A stretch of DNA of 64,000 nucleotides from CAZBDU01 sp964490725. GTDB taxonomy: Bacteria > Spirochaetota > Spirochaetia > SZUA-6 > DRHE01. The notes under the pieces were generated by a model. The model was not told the DNA's origin. It made no database searches and was given only the letters and a program-made list of their open reading frames with translations. This document shows, in pieces, positions 49,540 to 59,481 of this stretch. Numbering within the stretch: position 1 is the first letter of the stretch; the number at the start of each line of letters is the position of its first letter. The stretch covers positions 1 to 64,000 of the forward strand of contig CAZBDU010000010.1 in NCBI GenBank assembly GCA_964490725.1. Reading direction: 5' to 3'. The position numbers were made by a program, and so were the translations under genes.

Positions 49540-51930
49540 CTAAGCCGGCACGGCCTGCCTGGCCCGGCGCTTCCCGCCTGCCTTCTGCTCCCGGAAGATC
49601 AGCTCCATCACCTGCTCCATCTGCTCCACAGGGTGAAACTCGATCCCCCTGCGTACGTGCTCCGGGATCTCCTCCAGGTCCTTGGCGTTGGCGGCGGGGA
49701 TGATGATCTCCCGGATCCTGTTGCGCTGCGCGGCGATCACCTTCTCCTTCAGCCCGCCAATGGGAAGCACCTGGCCCACCAGCGAGAGCTCACCCGTCAT
49801 GGCCAGCCTGCTCTTCAGCATCCTGCCCGTCACCAGGGACAGGAGGCAGGAAGCCATGGTGATTCCCGCGGAGGGCCCGTCCTTGGGGGTGGCACCCGCC
49901 GGCACGTGGAGATGGATCTGGTTCTTCTCGAAGAAGTCGGAGCTGACGTCGAACTGGCCGGCGATGTGCCGCACGAAGCTGTAGGCGATGTTCGCCGACT
50001 CCTGCATCACGTTTCCCAGCTGGCCGGTGAGGCGGAATCCCTCCTTGCCGGGGTTGGCAACCGCCTCGATGGTGAGGATCGCCCCGCCCAGCGGGGTCCA
50101 GGCCAATCCGGTGGCCATGCCGGGCTTGCTGATCTTCTTGAGCCCTTCTTCGTGGAAGATGGGCTTGCCCAGGTAGGTTTCCAGGTTCTCCTCATCGATG
50201 GCGATGGGCAGCGCCGAGGTTTCCAGCACCGCCTGCCTGGCGACTTTCCGGTGTATCTTGTCCAGCGCCTTCTCGAAGTTGCGCAGCCCCGCCTCCCGCG
50301 CATACCCTTCGGCGATCTGCAGCAGCGCGGCCTTGCTGTAGCGTACGTCGTTCTTTTTCAGGCCGGCCCGGTCCACGCTTTTTGGGATCAGGTAGCGCCT
50401 GGCGATGGCCACCTTCTCGTCGTTGATGTAGCCGGACAGCCGGATCACCTCCATGCGGTCCAGCAGGGGCGCCGGGATGGTGTCCAGGGTGTTGGCCGTG
50501 GTAATGAACAGGATGTTGGAGATGTCAAAGGGCAGATCCAGGTAGTGGTCGCGGAAGGCCACGTTCTGCTCGGGGTCCAGCACCTCCAGCAGCGCGGAGG
50601 AGGGATCTCCCTGAAAGGAGACGCCCAGCTTGTCGATCTCGTCGATCATGAACACCGGGTCCTTCACCTTCAGGATCTTGAGGCCCTGAATGATCTTGCC
50701 GGGCATGGCCCCGACGTAGGTTCTGCGATGCCCCTTGATCTCCGCCTCGTCGCGCATCCCTCCCACCGAAAAGCGGAAGAACTTCCTGGACAGCGCCCTG
50801 GCGATGGACTTGCCCACGGAGGTCTTGCCCACTCCGGGAGGGCCCACCAAACAGAGGATGGAGCCCTTGGTGTCCCGCTTCAGCCTGCGCACCGCCAGGT
50901 ATTCCAGTATGCGTTCCTTCACGTCCTCCAGCCCGTAGTGGTCCGCGTCCAGCACCCGCTGGGCGCGCTTTATGTCTATTTCCTGCTCGGGCGGATCGTT
51001 CCAGGGAAGGGCGGTGATGGTCTCCAGGTAGTTGCGGGTCACGATGAACTCCGAGGAGTTGGAGTCCATGAGGGAGAATTTCTCCAGCTCCTGCTCCACC
51101 TGCTGGCGCACCTCCGCCTCCAGATGCAGCTTCTCGACGGCCTCCTTGAAGCGGCTGTACTCCGAGCTCTTGGCATCCACCGCCATGCCGAGCTCTCCCT
51201 TGATGGCCTTCAGCTGTTCCTTGAGGAAGTACTCCCGCTGGCTCTTGGAGATCTTCTCGTTGATCTGGTTCATGATCTTCTGCTGGATCTGGCGCAGCTC
51301 CTGCTCCTTGCGGATGAAGACCATCACCTTGGTCATGCGCTCGTACACGTCCAGGGTCTCCAGGATGTGCTGCTGTTCATGGCGATCGATGTTGAGGATG
51401 GAAGTGACGAAGTCGGCGATCTTGCCGGGATGGTCGATGTTGACCATGTTGAGGCGCATCTGCTCCGAAAACAGCGGGTTGTTCTCCGAGACCTGCTTCA
51501 TCTCGCCGATCAACGCCCGGGTGAGGGCCTTCACCTCGTTGCTTTGGAAGTTCTGGTCCTCCAGGTACTCCACCGCCGCCACGATCGGATTGGCCTGGTG
51601 GATGAACTTCTTCACGCGGAACCGTTTCATCGTGGAGATGAAGACGTTGATCCCCCCGTCAGGCAGGTTCACCTTGCGCACGAGCTTGGCCGCCGTTCCC
51701 ACCCGGTGTAGATCCGAGGCGGAGGCGCTCTCCACCTGGGGGTCCGAGGTCAGGACCAGGCCCAGGAAACCGTCGCCGGCGATGGCCTGCTCCACCACCT
51801 CCACGTCTTCCGGGGAGCCGACCATGAGCGGCGTGAAGATTCCGGGAAAGATCGGATTTCCCGTCACCGGGAGGATGGTCAGCTTGGGAGGCATGACGAG
51901 GGCCGTGGGGATGATCTGATGATCGGACAT
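49540..51930 (-). CDS. lon: ATP-dependent protease Lon
   Basis: 796 aa from ATG 51930, which has AGGAAGAG; the upstream ATG 51957 lacks one. N-terminal substrate-binding domain (about 1-200) with coiled coil, AAA+ domain with Walker A GPPGVGKTSVGKS (about 363-375) and Walker B FMIDEIDKL, sensor regions, and a C-terminal serine protease domain with the Ser-Lys dyad: Ser in DGPSAG (about 685) and Lys in IGGLKEKV (about 727). Cytoplasmic hexamer degrading misfolded and regulatory proteins. Lon-A type. Divergent from the aldehyde dehydrogenase remnant. Confidence 0.97.
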   Translation of the reverse strand: MSDHQIIPTALVMPPKLTILPVTGNPIFPGIFTPLMVGSPEDVEVVEQAIAGDGFLGLVLTSDPQVESASASDLHRVGTAAKLVRKVNLPDGGINVFISTMKRFRVKKFIHQANPIVAAVEYLEDQNFQSNEVKALTRALIGEMKQVSENNPLFSEQMRLNMVNIDHPGKIADFVTSILNIDRHEQQHILETLDVYERMTKVMVFIRKEQELRQIQQKIMNQINEKISKSQREYFLKEQLKAIKGELGMAVDAKSSEYSRFKEAVEKLHLEAEVRQQVEQELEKFSLMDSNSSEFIVTRNYLETITALPWNDPPEQEIDIKRAQRVLDADHYGLEDVKERILEYLAVRRLKRDTKGSILCLVGPPGVGKTSVGKSIARALSRKFFRFSVGGMRDEAEIKGHRRTYVGAMPGKIIQGLKILKVKDPVFMIDEIDKLGVSFQGDPSSALLEVLDPEQNVAFRDHYLDLPFDISNILFITTANTLDTIPAPLLDRMEVIRLSGYINDEKVAIARRYLIPKSVDRAGLKKNDVRYSKAALLQIAEGYAREAGLRNFEKALDKIHRKVARQAVLETSALPIAIDEENLETYLGKPIFHEEGLKKISKPGMATGLAWTPLGGAILTIEAVANPGKEGFRLTGQLGNVMQESANIAYSFVRHIAGQFDVSSDFFEKNQIHLHVPAGATPKDGPSAGITMASCLLSLVTGRMLKSRLAMTGELSLVGQVLPIGGLKEKVIAAQRNRIREIIIPAANAKDLEEIPEHVRRGIEFHPVEQMEQVMELIFREQKAGGKRRARQAVPA

Positions 51931-52037
51931 TTCTCTTCCTTTGTCTTGCTTGTTCAATGGAGAGAATAGTCAGCCCCCTCGGCCTCCGTCAAGCAGATCG
52001 GGAACCCACCTTTGTTGCCAGGGGGCGCCATAGCTTC

Positions 52038-52043
52038 TACAAT
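52038..52043 (+). promoter_or_regulatory. -10 box immediately upstream of the aldehyde dehydrogenase start
   Basis: TACAAT lies 7 nt before ATG 52051 with no ribosome binding site between them, the same arrangement as at epmA and the GGDEF-like gene. Confidence 0.45.
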
Positions 52044-52050
52044 TTCATTC

Positions 52051-52339
52051 ATGCGCGCACACCGCATGCTGATTGGAGGGGAATGGGTCGACGCGAAGGA
52101 GGACCAGCCGATCGCGGTGGAAGACCCGGCCACCGGCGAGATCTTCGAGCACGTGCCCCGCGCCTCGGAGTCCGATCTGGACGCCGCCGTGCGGGCGGCC
52201 CACCGGGCTTTCCCGCACTGGGCAGCCCTCTCCCCGGAGGTGCGGGCGGATCTGCCGCTCCGGGCGGCGGCGCTGGTCCGCGCCCGGGCGGAGGAGATCG
52301 CCAGGCTGATGACGATGGAGCAGGGCAAGCCGCTGCGGT
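52051..52339 (+). pseudogene. N-terminal fragment of an aldehyde dehydrogenase (succinate-semialdehyde dehydrogenase-like)
   Basis: From ATG 52051: RAHRMLIGGEWVDAKEDQPI, AVEDPATGEIFEHVPRASES, DLDAAVRAAHRAFPHW, ending MTMEQGKPLR at about 52339. This is about the first 96 residues of an NAD(P)-dependent ALDH. Past that point the frame continues for 40 codons of unrelated sequence. The C-terminal part of the same gene is found on the same strand at 59482. The catalytic Cys and Glu regions are missing from both parts. Confidence 0.85.
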
Positions 52340-52566
52340 GGGTGTTTCATCTGAGAGGATCGCTGAGCCCGGCCTGTGTGAGTCTTCAAGATCGAAGCGA
52401 ATTACGTCAAGCGGCGTGCGCCAACACGCCAAGGGCCCTGGAGATCAAGGCCAAGTATGTGACCCCGTGAGAACTGGAGAGCCGGCGGAGAGCAGACAGA
52501 GACGGCCCTGCACACTCACGTCTCGGCGCACGGCGCCCAGCGAAGCGGAGGCGTGCCCCCCTTCCC

Positions 52567-53277
52567 TCACTGCCATTGATGCAGTATGCCGGCCCTGTCC
52601 CGGATTGCCGCCTCCGCCATGATCGCTTCCGTTGCCCTTGTCCCAATCATTCTCGCACCGACTGCTCGAAAAGCCAGCACCTCCTCAAGGGAACGTATTC
52701 CTCCGGCGGCTTTGACAGCGACCTTTTCGCTACAACTCTTGCGCATCAAACGCACGTCTTGCAGCTTTGCCCCCGAGGGGCCGTAGCCGGTGGAAGTCTT
52801 GACATAATCCGCACCGGCTCGTTCGCATATCTGGCAGCCCATGACGATCTGACGGGCGTTCAAGTAGCTGGTTTCGAAAATCACCTTCACGATCGCCTGG
52901 CGCTCGTGGGCCGCTGCCACCACGGCACGTACGTCGCTTTCAACGTAGTCGAAATCCTCTGAAACCAGCCGGCTTATGGCGAGGACCATATCGAGCTCGC
53001 GGGCGCCGTTGTCCAGTGCTTTCCGGACCTGGAAAAGCTTGGTCTCGGTCGTGTTCGATCCATGCGGGAAATCTATCACTGTGCTGACCCGCACGGGGGA
53101 CCCGTCCAACAGAGCTGCGGCGCGGGCCACATCGTAGGGCGCCACACACACGGTCGCACAGCGCCAGCGCTCGGCGAGTGCAATACCCTCCTCCAACTCG
53201 CTGGCGGTCAGGCTCGGACGCAGGAGCGAGTGATCGATCATCTCTGCGATATCGGTCACACTGAGAGCTTTGCTCAC
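52567..53277 (-). CDS. deoC: Deoxyribose-phosphate aldolase
   Basis: 236 aa. Class I aldolase TIM barrel with the three catalytic residues of DERA: Asp96 (ARELDMV), the Schiff-base Lys160 (ADYVKTSTGYG) and Lys189 (VAVKAAGGIR). It cleaves 2-deoxyribose 5-phosphate to glyceraldehyde 3-phosphate and acetaldehyde. A pyrimidine nucleoside phosphorylase gene lies 8 kb away (61555), on the other side of the insertion. Its ATG overlaps the stop of the exported-protein gene. By eye, GC is lower than in flanking backbone genes, consistent with acquired DNA. Confidence 0.94.
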   Translation of the reverse strand: MSKALSVTDIAEMIDHSLLRPSLTASELEEGIALAERWRCATVCVAPYDVARAAALLDGSPVRVSTVIDFPHGSNTTETKLFQVRKALDNGARELDMVLAISRLVSEDFDYVESDVRAVVAAAHERQAIVKVIFETSYLNARQIVMGCQICERAGADYVKTSTGYGPSGAKLQDVRLMRKSCSEKVAVKAAGGIRSLEEVLAFRAVGARMIGTRATEAIMAEAAIRDRAGILHQWQ

Positions 53278-53792
53278 CGAGGCGCCTCCTGTGCCCTCAG
53301 CTTGTCCAGAGCCTTCGCGAAGTACTCGTTGAGTTTTCCTTCATCAAGGAACTCCGGAGTCGTATCCGGAATGCCCTGGTAGAACACGATCAAGGCAGGA
53401 CGGTCAGCGGTCATGTCGCGTTTCGTCTTGTACAGCCGGATTCTTCTGGCGGGGTATTCCTGAAACGAGGATAGCTTTGAGGCCACGGTTGCCTGAGAGT
53501 CGAGTGCTTCTCCCCTCGCCAGATACACCGACTTGCCGGAGAACGGATTGGCCGCGACCAGACTGAAAAAGCTGTACTGCCCGCCGGCCTCTCCGATGAG
53601 GGCGATCTTGACGTACACGAGCGCTTCCCCGGCATTCGAACCCTTGTAGATGCCCCACAAGACCGCTGTGCCTCTCGCCATGAACACCGAATCCGCCCCG
53701 TGGAGCTCCTCCGGCTGCGAGGCCAGCGGTTGCAGGCCCGTCACCACCGCGAAAACCCCTGCGACGATCGTGCTGGCAATGCGCGAATTCAT
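53274..53792 (-). CDS. Exported protein of unknown function
   Basis: 172 aa. Residues 1-25 form a signal peptide ending PLASQ. The mature part has strands (VLWGIYKGSNAGEALVYVKI, YSFFSLVAANPFSGKSVYLA) and ends with a helical segment FLDEGKLNEYFAKALDKLRA. No family recognised. It lies between an ABC importer operon and deoC, with ATGA coupling to deoC and only 11 nt from the ATPase gene, so all belong to one transcript. Confidence 0.65.
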   Translation of the reverse strand: MNSRIASTIVAGVFAVVTGLQPLASQPEELHGADSVFMARGTAVLWGIYKGSNAGEALVYVKIALIGEAGGQYSFFSLVAANPFSGKSVYLARGEALDSQATVASKLSSFQEYPARRIRLYKTKRDMTADRPALIVFYQGIPDTTPEFLDEGKLNEYFAKALDKLRAQEAPR

Positions 53793-53803
53793 GAATCCTC
53801 ACC

Positions 53804-54889
53804 TCAAGTTTTCAGGAGCCGCATGTTGGCCTCCTGCAATATCACCCCGACTTCTTTGCCGGGCTGGTACAGCCCTCTATCCGTGGAGTCGGAGCCGACC
53901 ACCGTCAGCTGAGCGTCCCCGACTTCAACCAGGTACTCGACTTTCTCCCCCAGAAAGGTTCGCTCCTTTATCCGGGCGCGAAACCCTCCGCGCTCGATGT
54001 CCGGAAACAACCGAATAAACTGGGGCCGGATAAACACACGGACTCTCTCTCCGGGTTGCATCGAAACCTCCGGAAGGGGAGCCCGGTAGCGGTGCCCGAA
54101 AACCTCCACCGTTGCCGAATCCGAGTCTGTTGACCGCAAGGTGGCCTCGATGATATTAACCTTGCCGATGAATCCTGCAACGAACTCCGATTTGGGTGCA
54201 AAGTAGAGCTCCTCGGCGGAGCCTACCTGCTCGATGACCCCTGCGTTCATGACCGCGATTCTGTCCGAAATGGCCATCGCTTCTTCCTGGTCGTGAGTCA
54301 CATAGATAGACGTTATGCCGAGACTGCGTTGGACGCGCCGGATCTCCCCCCGCATCCGAACCCGCAGCTTCGCATCAAGATTGGACAGCGGTTCGTCGAA
54401 CAGCAGGATCTTGGGCTTGATGACGATGGCGCGAGCCAGAGCCACCCGTTGCTGCTCTCCTCCCGACATCTGGCTGGGGAATTGCCGCTCGTATCCCCAC
54501 AGGCCGACCAGCTCGAGCGTTTCCGCCACGGATTCTCGGATTTCGGCCGGCCTCAACCGCTTCACTTTCAATCCATAGGCTACGTTCTCAAACACGTTGA
54601 GGTGAGGAAACAGCGCATAGTTTTGAAAGACGAAGCCGATGTTGCGCCGGTTGGTCATGAGATCGGTAATGTCGTTGCCGCCCAGGACCACGCGTCCCTG
54701 ATCCGGTTGCTCGAACCCGGCTATTATCCTAAGCGTGGTTGACTTGCCGCACCCTGAGGGGCCAAGCAGCGTCAACAGCTCTCCTTGTTGCACCTCTATC
54801 GTGACGTTGTCTACCGCCATCACCTTTCCCTTGACGGAATGCATGAAACTCTTGGTGATACCCCGCAGGGAAATCTCGGTCGGAGCCAC
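53804..54889 (-). CDS. ABC importer ATPase (FbpC/PotA type)
   Basis: 361 aa from GTG 54889, placed right after the permease stop and behind GGAGGG; an in-frame TTG at 54904 is less likely. Walker A LLGPSGCGKST (about 41-51), Q-loop FVFQNYALFPHL, signature MSGGEQQRVALARA, Walker B LLFDEPLSNLDA, H-loop YVTHDQEEA, and a C-terminal TOBE-like domain (about 240-355). This is the CUT1/Fbp/Pot group of importers. With the adjacent double permease and binding protein it suggests Fe3+, or a small anion such as a phosphonate or thiamine-like compound. Confidence 0.92.
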   Translation of the reverse strand: MAPTEISLRGITKSFMHSVKGKVMAVDNVTIEVQQGELLTLLGPSGCGKSTTLRIIAGFEQPDQGRVVLGGNDITDLMTNRRNIGFVFQNYALFPHLNVFENVAYGLKVKRLRPAEIRESVAETLELVGLWGYERQFPSQMSGGEQQRVALARAIVIKPKILLFDEPLSNLDAKLRVRMRGEIRRVQRSLGITSIYVTHDQEEAMAISDRIAVMNAGVIEQVGSAEELYFAPKSEFVAGFIGKVNIIEATLRSTDSDSATVEVFGHRYRAPLPEVSMQPGERVRVFIRPQFIRLFPDIERGGFRARIKERTFLGEKVEYLVEVGDAQLTVVGSDSTDRGLYQPGKEVGVILQEANMRLLKT

Positions 54890-54890
54890 T

Positions 54891-56570
54891 TCACCCTCCA
54901 GCAAAGCTGACTGCTTCGACAGCGGCGCCGCGACGTAGTAGCCGGATCAGCGCGTTCATGACTGCCATCACCACGAGAACACTCACCACCACGAATACGG
55001 AATAGGCAGCTGCCGTTCCCAGTTCCAGCTCGGTCATATTCTCCAGGACTCGAACCGTTATCAGTATCCAGTTGATCGAAACCAGGAAGATCGTAGCGCT
55101 GATCGCCGTCATGGATCGAACGAACACGACCTCGAGTCCGCTCAGCAGCGCCGGAAAGACAAGAGGAACGGTAACGCGCCTGAAGGTCCTGATTGTCCCG
55201 GCCCCGAGGCTTGCCGATGCCTCTTCAATAGAAGGATCGATCTGCTCAAGAGTCGCGACGGTCGTGCGGACACCGGCAGCTCCATACCGGAATACGTTGC
55301 AGGCGATGATGATCAAGGCGGTACCCGTCAATACCACGGGGCCGCTGTTGAAGGCGATCAGATACGCGATCCCAACGATGGTGCCTGGGAGGGAGTAGTT
55401 CAGCAGTGAGACTATCTCCATTGCAGTTCTTGATCGAAACCGTTTCTTGGCAAGCAGGTAGCCCACTATGACTCCGTAGAGGCTTCCCGCGACCATTCCC
55501 ACCATGGCGATGATCAGTGTGTCTGTAATTGCCTTGAGACCCTGCGTGAATATCACGCGGTAGTGTTCCCACGTCAGCTCGTAGTTGGCGCCGAAAGCTC
55601 TCACGATCGACGCATAGAGCAGAAGGACATAGAAGTAAAGGACCGCAGCGGCGATGAGGAGGCAAGCCACAAGGAACAGGGGACGAAGCGCCGGGGGGAC
55701 GCTCTTGATTTGAGTCCTTGCACCCGCCTTTCCCGTGATCGTCACGTAGTACCTTCCGCTGACCCAGAATCTCTGCAGAAAGAAGACCGCCAGGGATGGA
55801 ACCAGGAGGATGAACGACAGGACGGCTCCCCCTCTCGTGTCGAACAGGCCCGTGATCTGCAAGAACGCTTCGGTGGGCAAGACCGGGAACCTGTTCCCCG
55901 CAAGGATCAGGGGGGTGGCGAAATCGGCGATAGAGGCAGCGAAGAGCAGCAGGAAGGAGTTCGCCAGGCCCGGTCTTGTCAACGGGAAAGTGATCGTGCG
56001 AAACACCCTCCAGCGGGACCCTCCCAGACTGTAGCCCATGTCTTCGACGTTCGGGTCAATGCCGAGAAACATCGCCTTCAGTGTCAGATAGGCCAGCGGG
56101 AAGTACGTTATCGTCTCCGATATGAGCGTCGAGGTGAGCCCATATACATTGGTCCCTCTTATCCTGAGAAGGTGATAGGTAATCAACCCACGCGGCCCGA
56201 AGGAGAAGATGATCGTAATTGCCGTGACAAAAGGCGGGGAGATCAACGGTAGAATGATGGAGGCGTCAAGGACTCTTTCCCAGAATCGAGGCAGGTTTGT
56301 GCGGACAGACGTGAAGGCGAACAGGAATCCAAGAGCGGTTCCACAGAACCCGACCCAAAACGCCAGAATCAGGCTGTTCGCGAACGCCCTCAACTCGTTC
56401 TTACTGAAGAGCAGCTCCCCTATGGCCGCAAGTGAGATGCGCCCGTCGACGAGGAACGTAGTAAGCAGCAGGCGCGCCAGCGGGAACAGGATGAAGAATA
56501 GCAGCAGGCACCAGACCACAGCAATGCTGACCATCAGAGCAGGATCTCTTGTCCACCTTCTATTCCTCAT
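54891..56570 (-). CDS. ABC importer permease, double-domain (FbpB/ThiP type)
   Basis: 559 aa from ATG 56570 with GGGGAGG upstream. Twelve TM helices in two halves, each with a binding-protein-dependent EAA loop (first: EDMGYSLGGSRWRVFRTITF; second: EEASASLGAGTIRTFRRVTV). This fused double permease is characteristic of FbpB, ThiP and AfuB. It couples to the overlapping ATPase and to the periplasmic protein encoded upstream. Confidence 0.93.
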   Translation of the reverse strand: MRNRRWTRDPALMVSIAVVWCLLLFFILFPLARLLLTTFLVDGRISLAAIGELLFSKNELRAFANSLILAFWVGFCGTALGFLFAFTSVRTNLPRFWERVLDASIILPLISPPFVTAITIIFSFGPRGLITYHLLRIRGTNVYGLTSTLISETITYFPLAYLTLKAMFLGIDPNVEDMGYSLGGSRWRVFRTITFPLTRPGLANSFLLLFAASIADFATPLILAGNRFPVLPTEAFLQITGLFDTRGGAVLSFILLVPSLAVFFLQRFWVSGRYYVTITGKAGARTQIKSVPPALRPLFLVACLLIAAAVLYFYVLLLYASIVRAFGANYELTWEHYRVIFTQGLKAITDTLIIAMVGMVAGSLYGVIVGYLLAKKRFRSRTAMEIVSLLNYSLPGTIVGIAYLIAFNSGPVVLTGTALIIIACNVFRYGAAGVRTTVATLEQIDPSIEEASASLGAGTIRTFRRVTVPLVFPALLSGLEVVFVRSMTAISATIFLVSINWILITVRVLENMTELELGTAAAYSVFVVVSVLVVMAVMNALIRLLRRGAAVEAVSFAGG

Positions 56571-56701
56571 TTGCCTCCCCTGCCATCAACGGAACGTCCG
56601 CACCCCATCCCCGGGGTCTGGAAGGCCGGTCAGGGTGTCCCCGGAAGATCCCGAACCCACCGCAATCCGGGGCCACCCCGACCAGCCAGACCTCGAGGAG
56701 T

Positions 56702-57766
56702 CTACTGCTGGAGAACCTCCTTGACCCAACGGTCGACGATTCGCTTCCGATTGGCGCCGGCCCAGGCGGCGTCGATGTCGATCAGCTTGGCGCTCTTCAG
56801 AACCTCCGCGAGCGATGGCTCGATCTTGACCTGCGGATTCGCCGGGACGAAGTTGATCTTGTACTTGGCGTACAGCTGCTGCATCGCGGAGCTGGTGGCC
56901 CAGTCAATGAGTTTCTTCCCGAGCTGCGGATGTTTTGCCCCTTTGATCAAGGCGATCGCCTCCGCTGAATGGCCGATCCCTTCCTTCGGAAAAGAAACCG
57001 TTACGGGGTAGCCCTTCTGCACCATATTCAGTGCATCGACAATGAAGAAGATGCCCGCCCCTGCCTGGCCCAGGCTGACAGGTGTAGTCCCGCCTCCGCC
57101 GCTTTTCGTGTATACCGCCACGTTCTTGCTGAGTTCTTTCATGTAGTCGAAGGCCTTCGCCTCGTCACGTCCGTATACCTCCAGAATCGAGAAGATTCTT
57201 GTGACTGCAGTACCTGACGTGCGGGCGTCCGCCATCTGGATCATGCCCTTGTAGGCGGGATTCAGCAGATCGTTCCAAGAGGTGGGCGGCTGCAAGTTGT
57301 GCTCTTTAAGAAAGTCCTTGTTGCTCAGAAAGCAGAGCGGATCATCGGCGATGGCCGTCCAGTAACCGTTGGGATCCTTGAACCTGGCTGGCAGTGAATC
57401 ATAAGCGGGTGGCTTGTAGGCGGCGAATACCCCCTGGTCTTCACCAGCGGTGAACGTCTCCACCGGGCCGCCAAAAAGGACGTCTACCTGCGGATTGTCC
57501 TTCTCTGCTATGACGCGCGCCAACGCCTCGCCCGAGGAGAAGCGCACGAAGTTCACCTTGATACCGGTGGCCTTCTCAAACTCCTCGAACATTGGACGGG
57601 CCCAGTTCTCGGGCCAGATCGAGTAGGCGTTCAGCGTCGTACCTTCGGCCGCCGCGGAGGACGTTCCCGTTGATTCGGTCTGTCCTCCTGGATATGCGGC
57701 CGCTATCAGCCCCGTCGCAAACGCGGCGGCCGCCACCAACCGCAGGAAAGGTCTGCATGTGCTCAT
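56702..57766 (-). CDS. ABC importer periplasmic binding protein (FbpA-like class)
   Basis: 354 aa from ATG 57766 with AAGGAGA; an upstream in-frame start at 57799 lacks one. A signal peptide (about 1-24, ending near AAYPGGQTE) is followed by the extracellular solute-binding fold: LNAYSIWPENWARPMFEEFE, ATGIKVNFVRFSSGEALARV, NPQVDVLFGGPVETF. The conserved paired tyrosines of Fe3+-binding FbpA are not obvious, so the ligand may not be iron. It leads the operon of permease, ATPase, exported unknown and deoC. Confidence 0.88.
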   Translation of the reverse strand: MSTCRPFLRLVAAAAFATGLIAAAYPGGQTESTGTSSAAAEGTTLNAYSIWPENWARPMFEEFEKATGIKVNFVRFSSGEALARVIAEKDNPQVDVLFGGPVETFTAGEDQGVFAAYKPPAYDSLPARFKDPNGYWTAIADDPLCFLSNKDFLKEHNLQPPTSWNDLLNPAYKGMIQMADARTSGTAVTRIFSILEVYGRDEAKAFDYMKELSKNVAVYTKSGGGGTTPVSLGQAGAGIFFIVDALNMVQKGYPVTVSFPKEGIGHSAEAIALIKGAKHPQLGKKLIDWATSSAMQQLYAKYKINFVPANPQVKIEPSLAEVLKSAKLIDIDAAWAGANRKRIVDRWVKEVLQQ

Positions 57767-58399
57767 TGGTGTCTCCTTCCGATATGAGCAGGGTTTCATA
57801 TCGAGGAAAGATCAAGGGCGGGCTATCCGACCCGCCCGTCTTCTGGGACCGACAACGTCGGTTTCTGGAGAATTACGCCCAGTGTCTCGGAACACCAGGG
57901 TTTGGCGTGAGTCAAGACAATGGGCATCCTGGTCGTTTCCGCAAACCTTGTGGTAGCCGTGGTTGATCCGAAACGGGAGTCGGTTGGCCACGTTGCCTCT
58001 CCAACACCAGTATGAAACTGCCAATCCGGCATTGCTGCACCACGATCCACGTCGGCCCACGAAATGACTGCCTGTGTAAGCCTTTTAGTAAAGTATAGGC
58101 GTGCCGCCTCTCCGGCGTCAAGCGCGGGTGGGAACTCCAAATCCTCGCGTAAGCAGAAAGGCGAAGCAAAGGGGTGGGCCGGGCCCGAGTGAGGGCGACG
58201 TTGGGCGGGAAGCGCACCCGCAGGCCATGCCTCGCAGGCCGCTCAGGCGGAGCGAGGGAGATGAAGAGCTGGAAACAGAGGCCGCGGGGGCGGCGAGGGC
58301 GTGTGAAGCCACCACGGGTGCGCAGCATAAGCTTTGTGAGAAACGTCGAGACGGTGGAACTCTTGAGGGACCGTAGACTATGCGGCGCGGGGCAGGGCT
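57767..58399. other. About 630 bp without a recognisable gene
   Basis: It contains the presumed promoter of the ABC importer operon and the outer end of the IS1380-like element. Several short frames are open on both strands, but none shows a family motif. Confidence 0.45.
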
Positions 58400-59455
58400 G
58401 GGCCGAGGTGGCCTGGATGGGCAGCTGGAAGACCTCCCAGACAGCACGGATGCGGGCGATGGTCTGCGCGCTGGCGCACAGCCTGAGGCCCATCACGCAG
58501 TTGTTGCGGTTCATCCGGCCGGCAACGTGCACCATCAGCAACCGATACCTCTTGAAGCGCGCCGTGCGTTCCTCGGCATCCAGAAACAGACCCTTGATCG
58601 CGCGCGATGTTGTAGCTCATCAGCGCCAGCTTGAACCAAGCCGCATTGACCGCGAAGCGTTGACTGGGCATGTGGCCGCCAGCCACCCCGTTCTTCAACT
58701 CATCATGCACGTGCTCTACCGTGCCGGCCTTCAGCCGGTGCCAGTCCAGAAGCTTGCCCCCATCCCAGTCCAGATTGCTCACCACCGCGTGGTGCTGACG
58801 GTCCGATCCGTCGGCGAACAGCGACCCTTGAGCCTTCAGAATCCGCAGCCCTACGTAGCGCAGCGGCCGGCTGTCCTTCTGTTCATAGCGCAGCGAGGGT
58901 ACGAGATCCACCTCCGCCCACTGCCGCAGGGTCCCGTCCGCTTCCCTATCAAAGGTGATCCACCCCTGCTCCGCCACCGCTTCACCGCCGCGCTCAACTC
59001 CGGACCCATCTGGGCACCGATGGCAAACCCGATCCGGCCCCCCGGTTCCGCCCTGCGATCCTGCGAGCTCAACCACCCCAACAACTGCCCCTCACAGCAG
59101 GCGCTGTCGCTGCGGAAGTAGCGCTCCCTCACCGAGTCGGGCAGCCCCTGGAAGGCCAGGCGGCAACAGCTCAGCGGCTCCTGGTTGGCCGGCACGTTGC
59201 CGTCGCGAAACTGGCCGGCTACGATCAGGTCGGCTTCCGCCCACACCGCCACCAGCGGCTGATAACCTCGGCCCCCCTGATAGTGCGCGAAGCCCGAGCG
59301 CTTGTGGCTTTCGATGATCGTGGCATCCTGATCGATGGTGGCAATCCGCTGCCCATCCCCCCGGCTTTCGTACAGCGCGGCGATGCTGCGAACTCCGGCA
59401 GCCTGCACCTCCTGGAGTGCCTCCACACCGCTGGAGCTGGGAACCGCGCTCCAGA
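58400..59455 (-). pseudogene. Broken IS1380-type transposase gene
   Basis: Minus-strand pieces in order: IATIDQDATIIESHKRSGFA, GGRGYQPLVAVWAEADLIVA, FRDGNVPANQE, LPDSVRERYFRSDSACCEG and GRIGFAIGA in one frame; LRYVGLRILKAQGSLFADGS, HHAVVSNLDW and AGTVEHVHDELKNGVAGGHM, RFAVNAAWFKLALMSYNIA in a second; then VHVAGRMNRNN and RIRAVWEVFQLP in a third. This is the DDE transposase of the IS1380 family with at least two frameshifts and its N-terminus missing at the junction with the ALDH fragment. Inactive mobile element. Confidence 0.82.
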
Positions 59456-59481
59456 CACCGATCCCCAGCCAGAACCCCGGC

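Noticed and set aside
49633..51711. A 692-codon plus-strand frame opposite lon
   Set aside because: Exact antisense of conserved Lon domains, with His/Gln/Leu-rich shadow composition.
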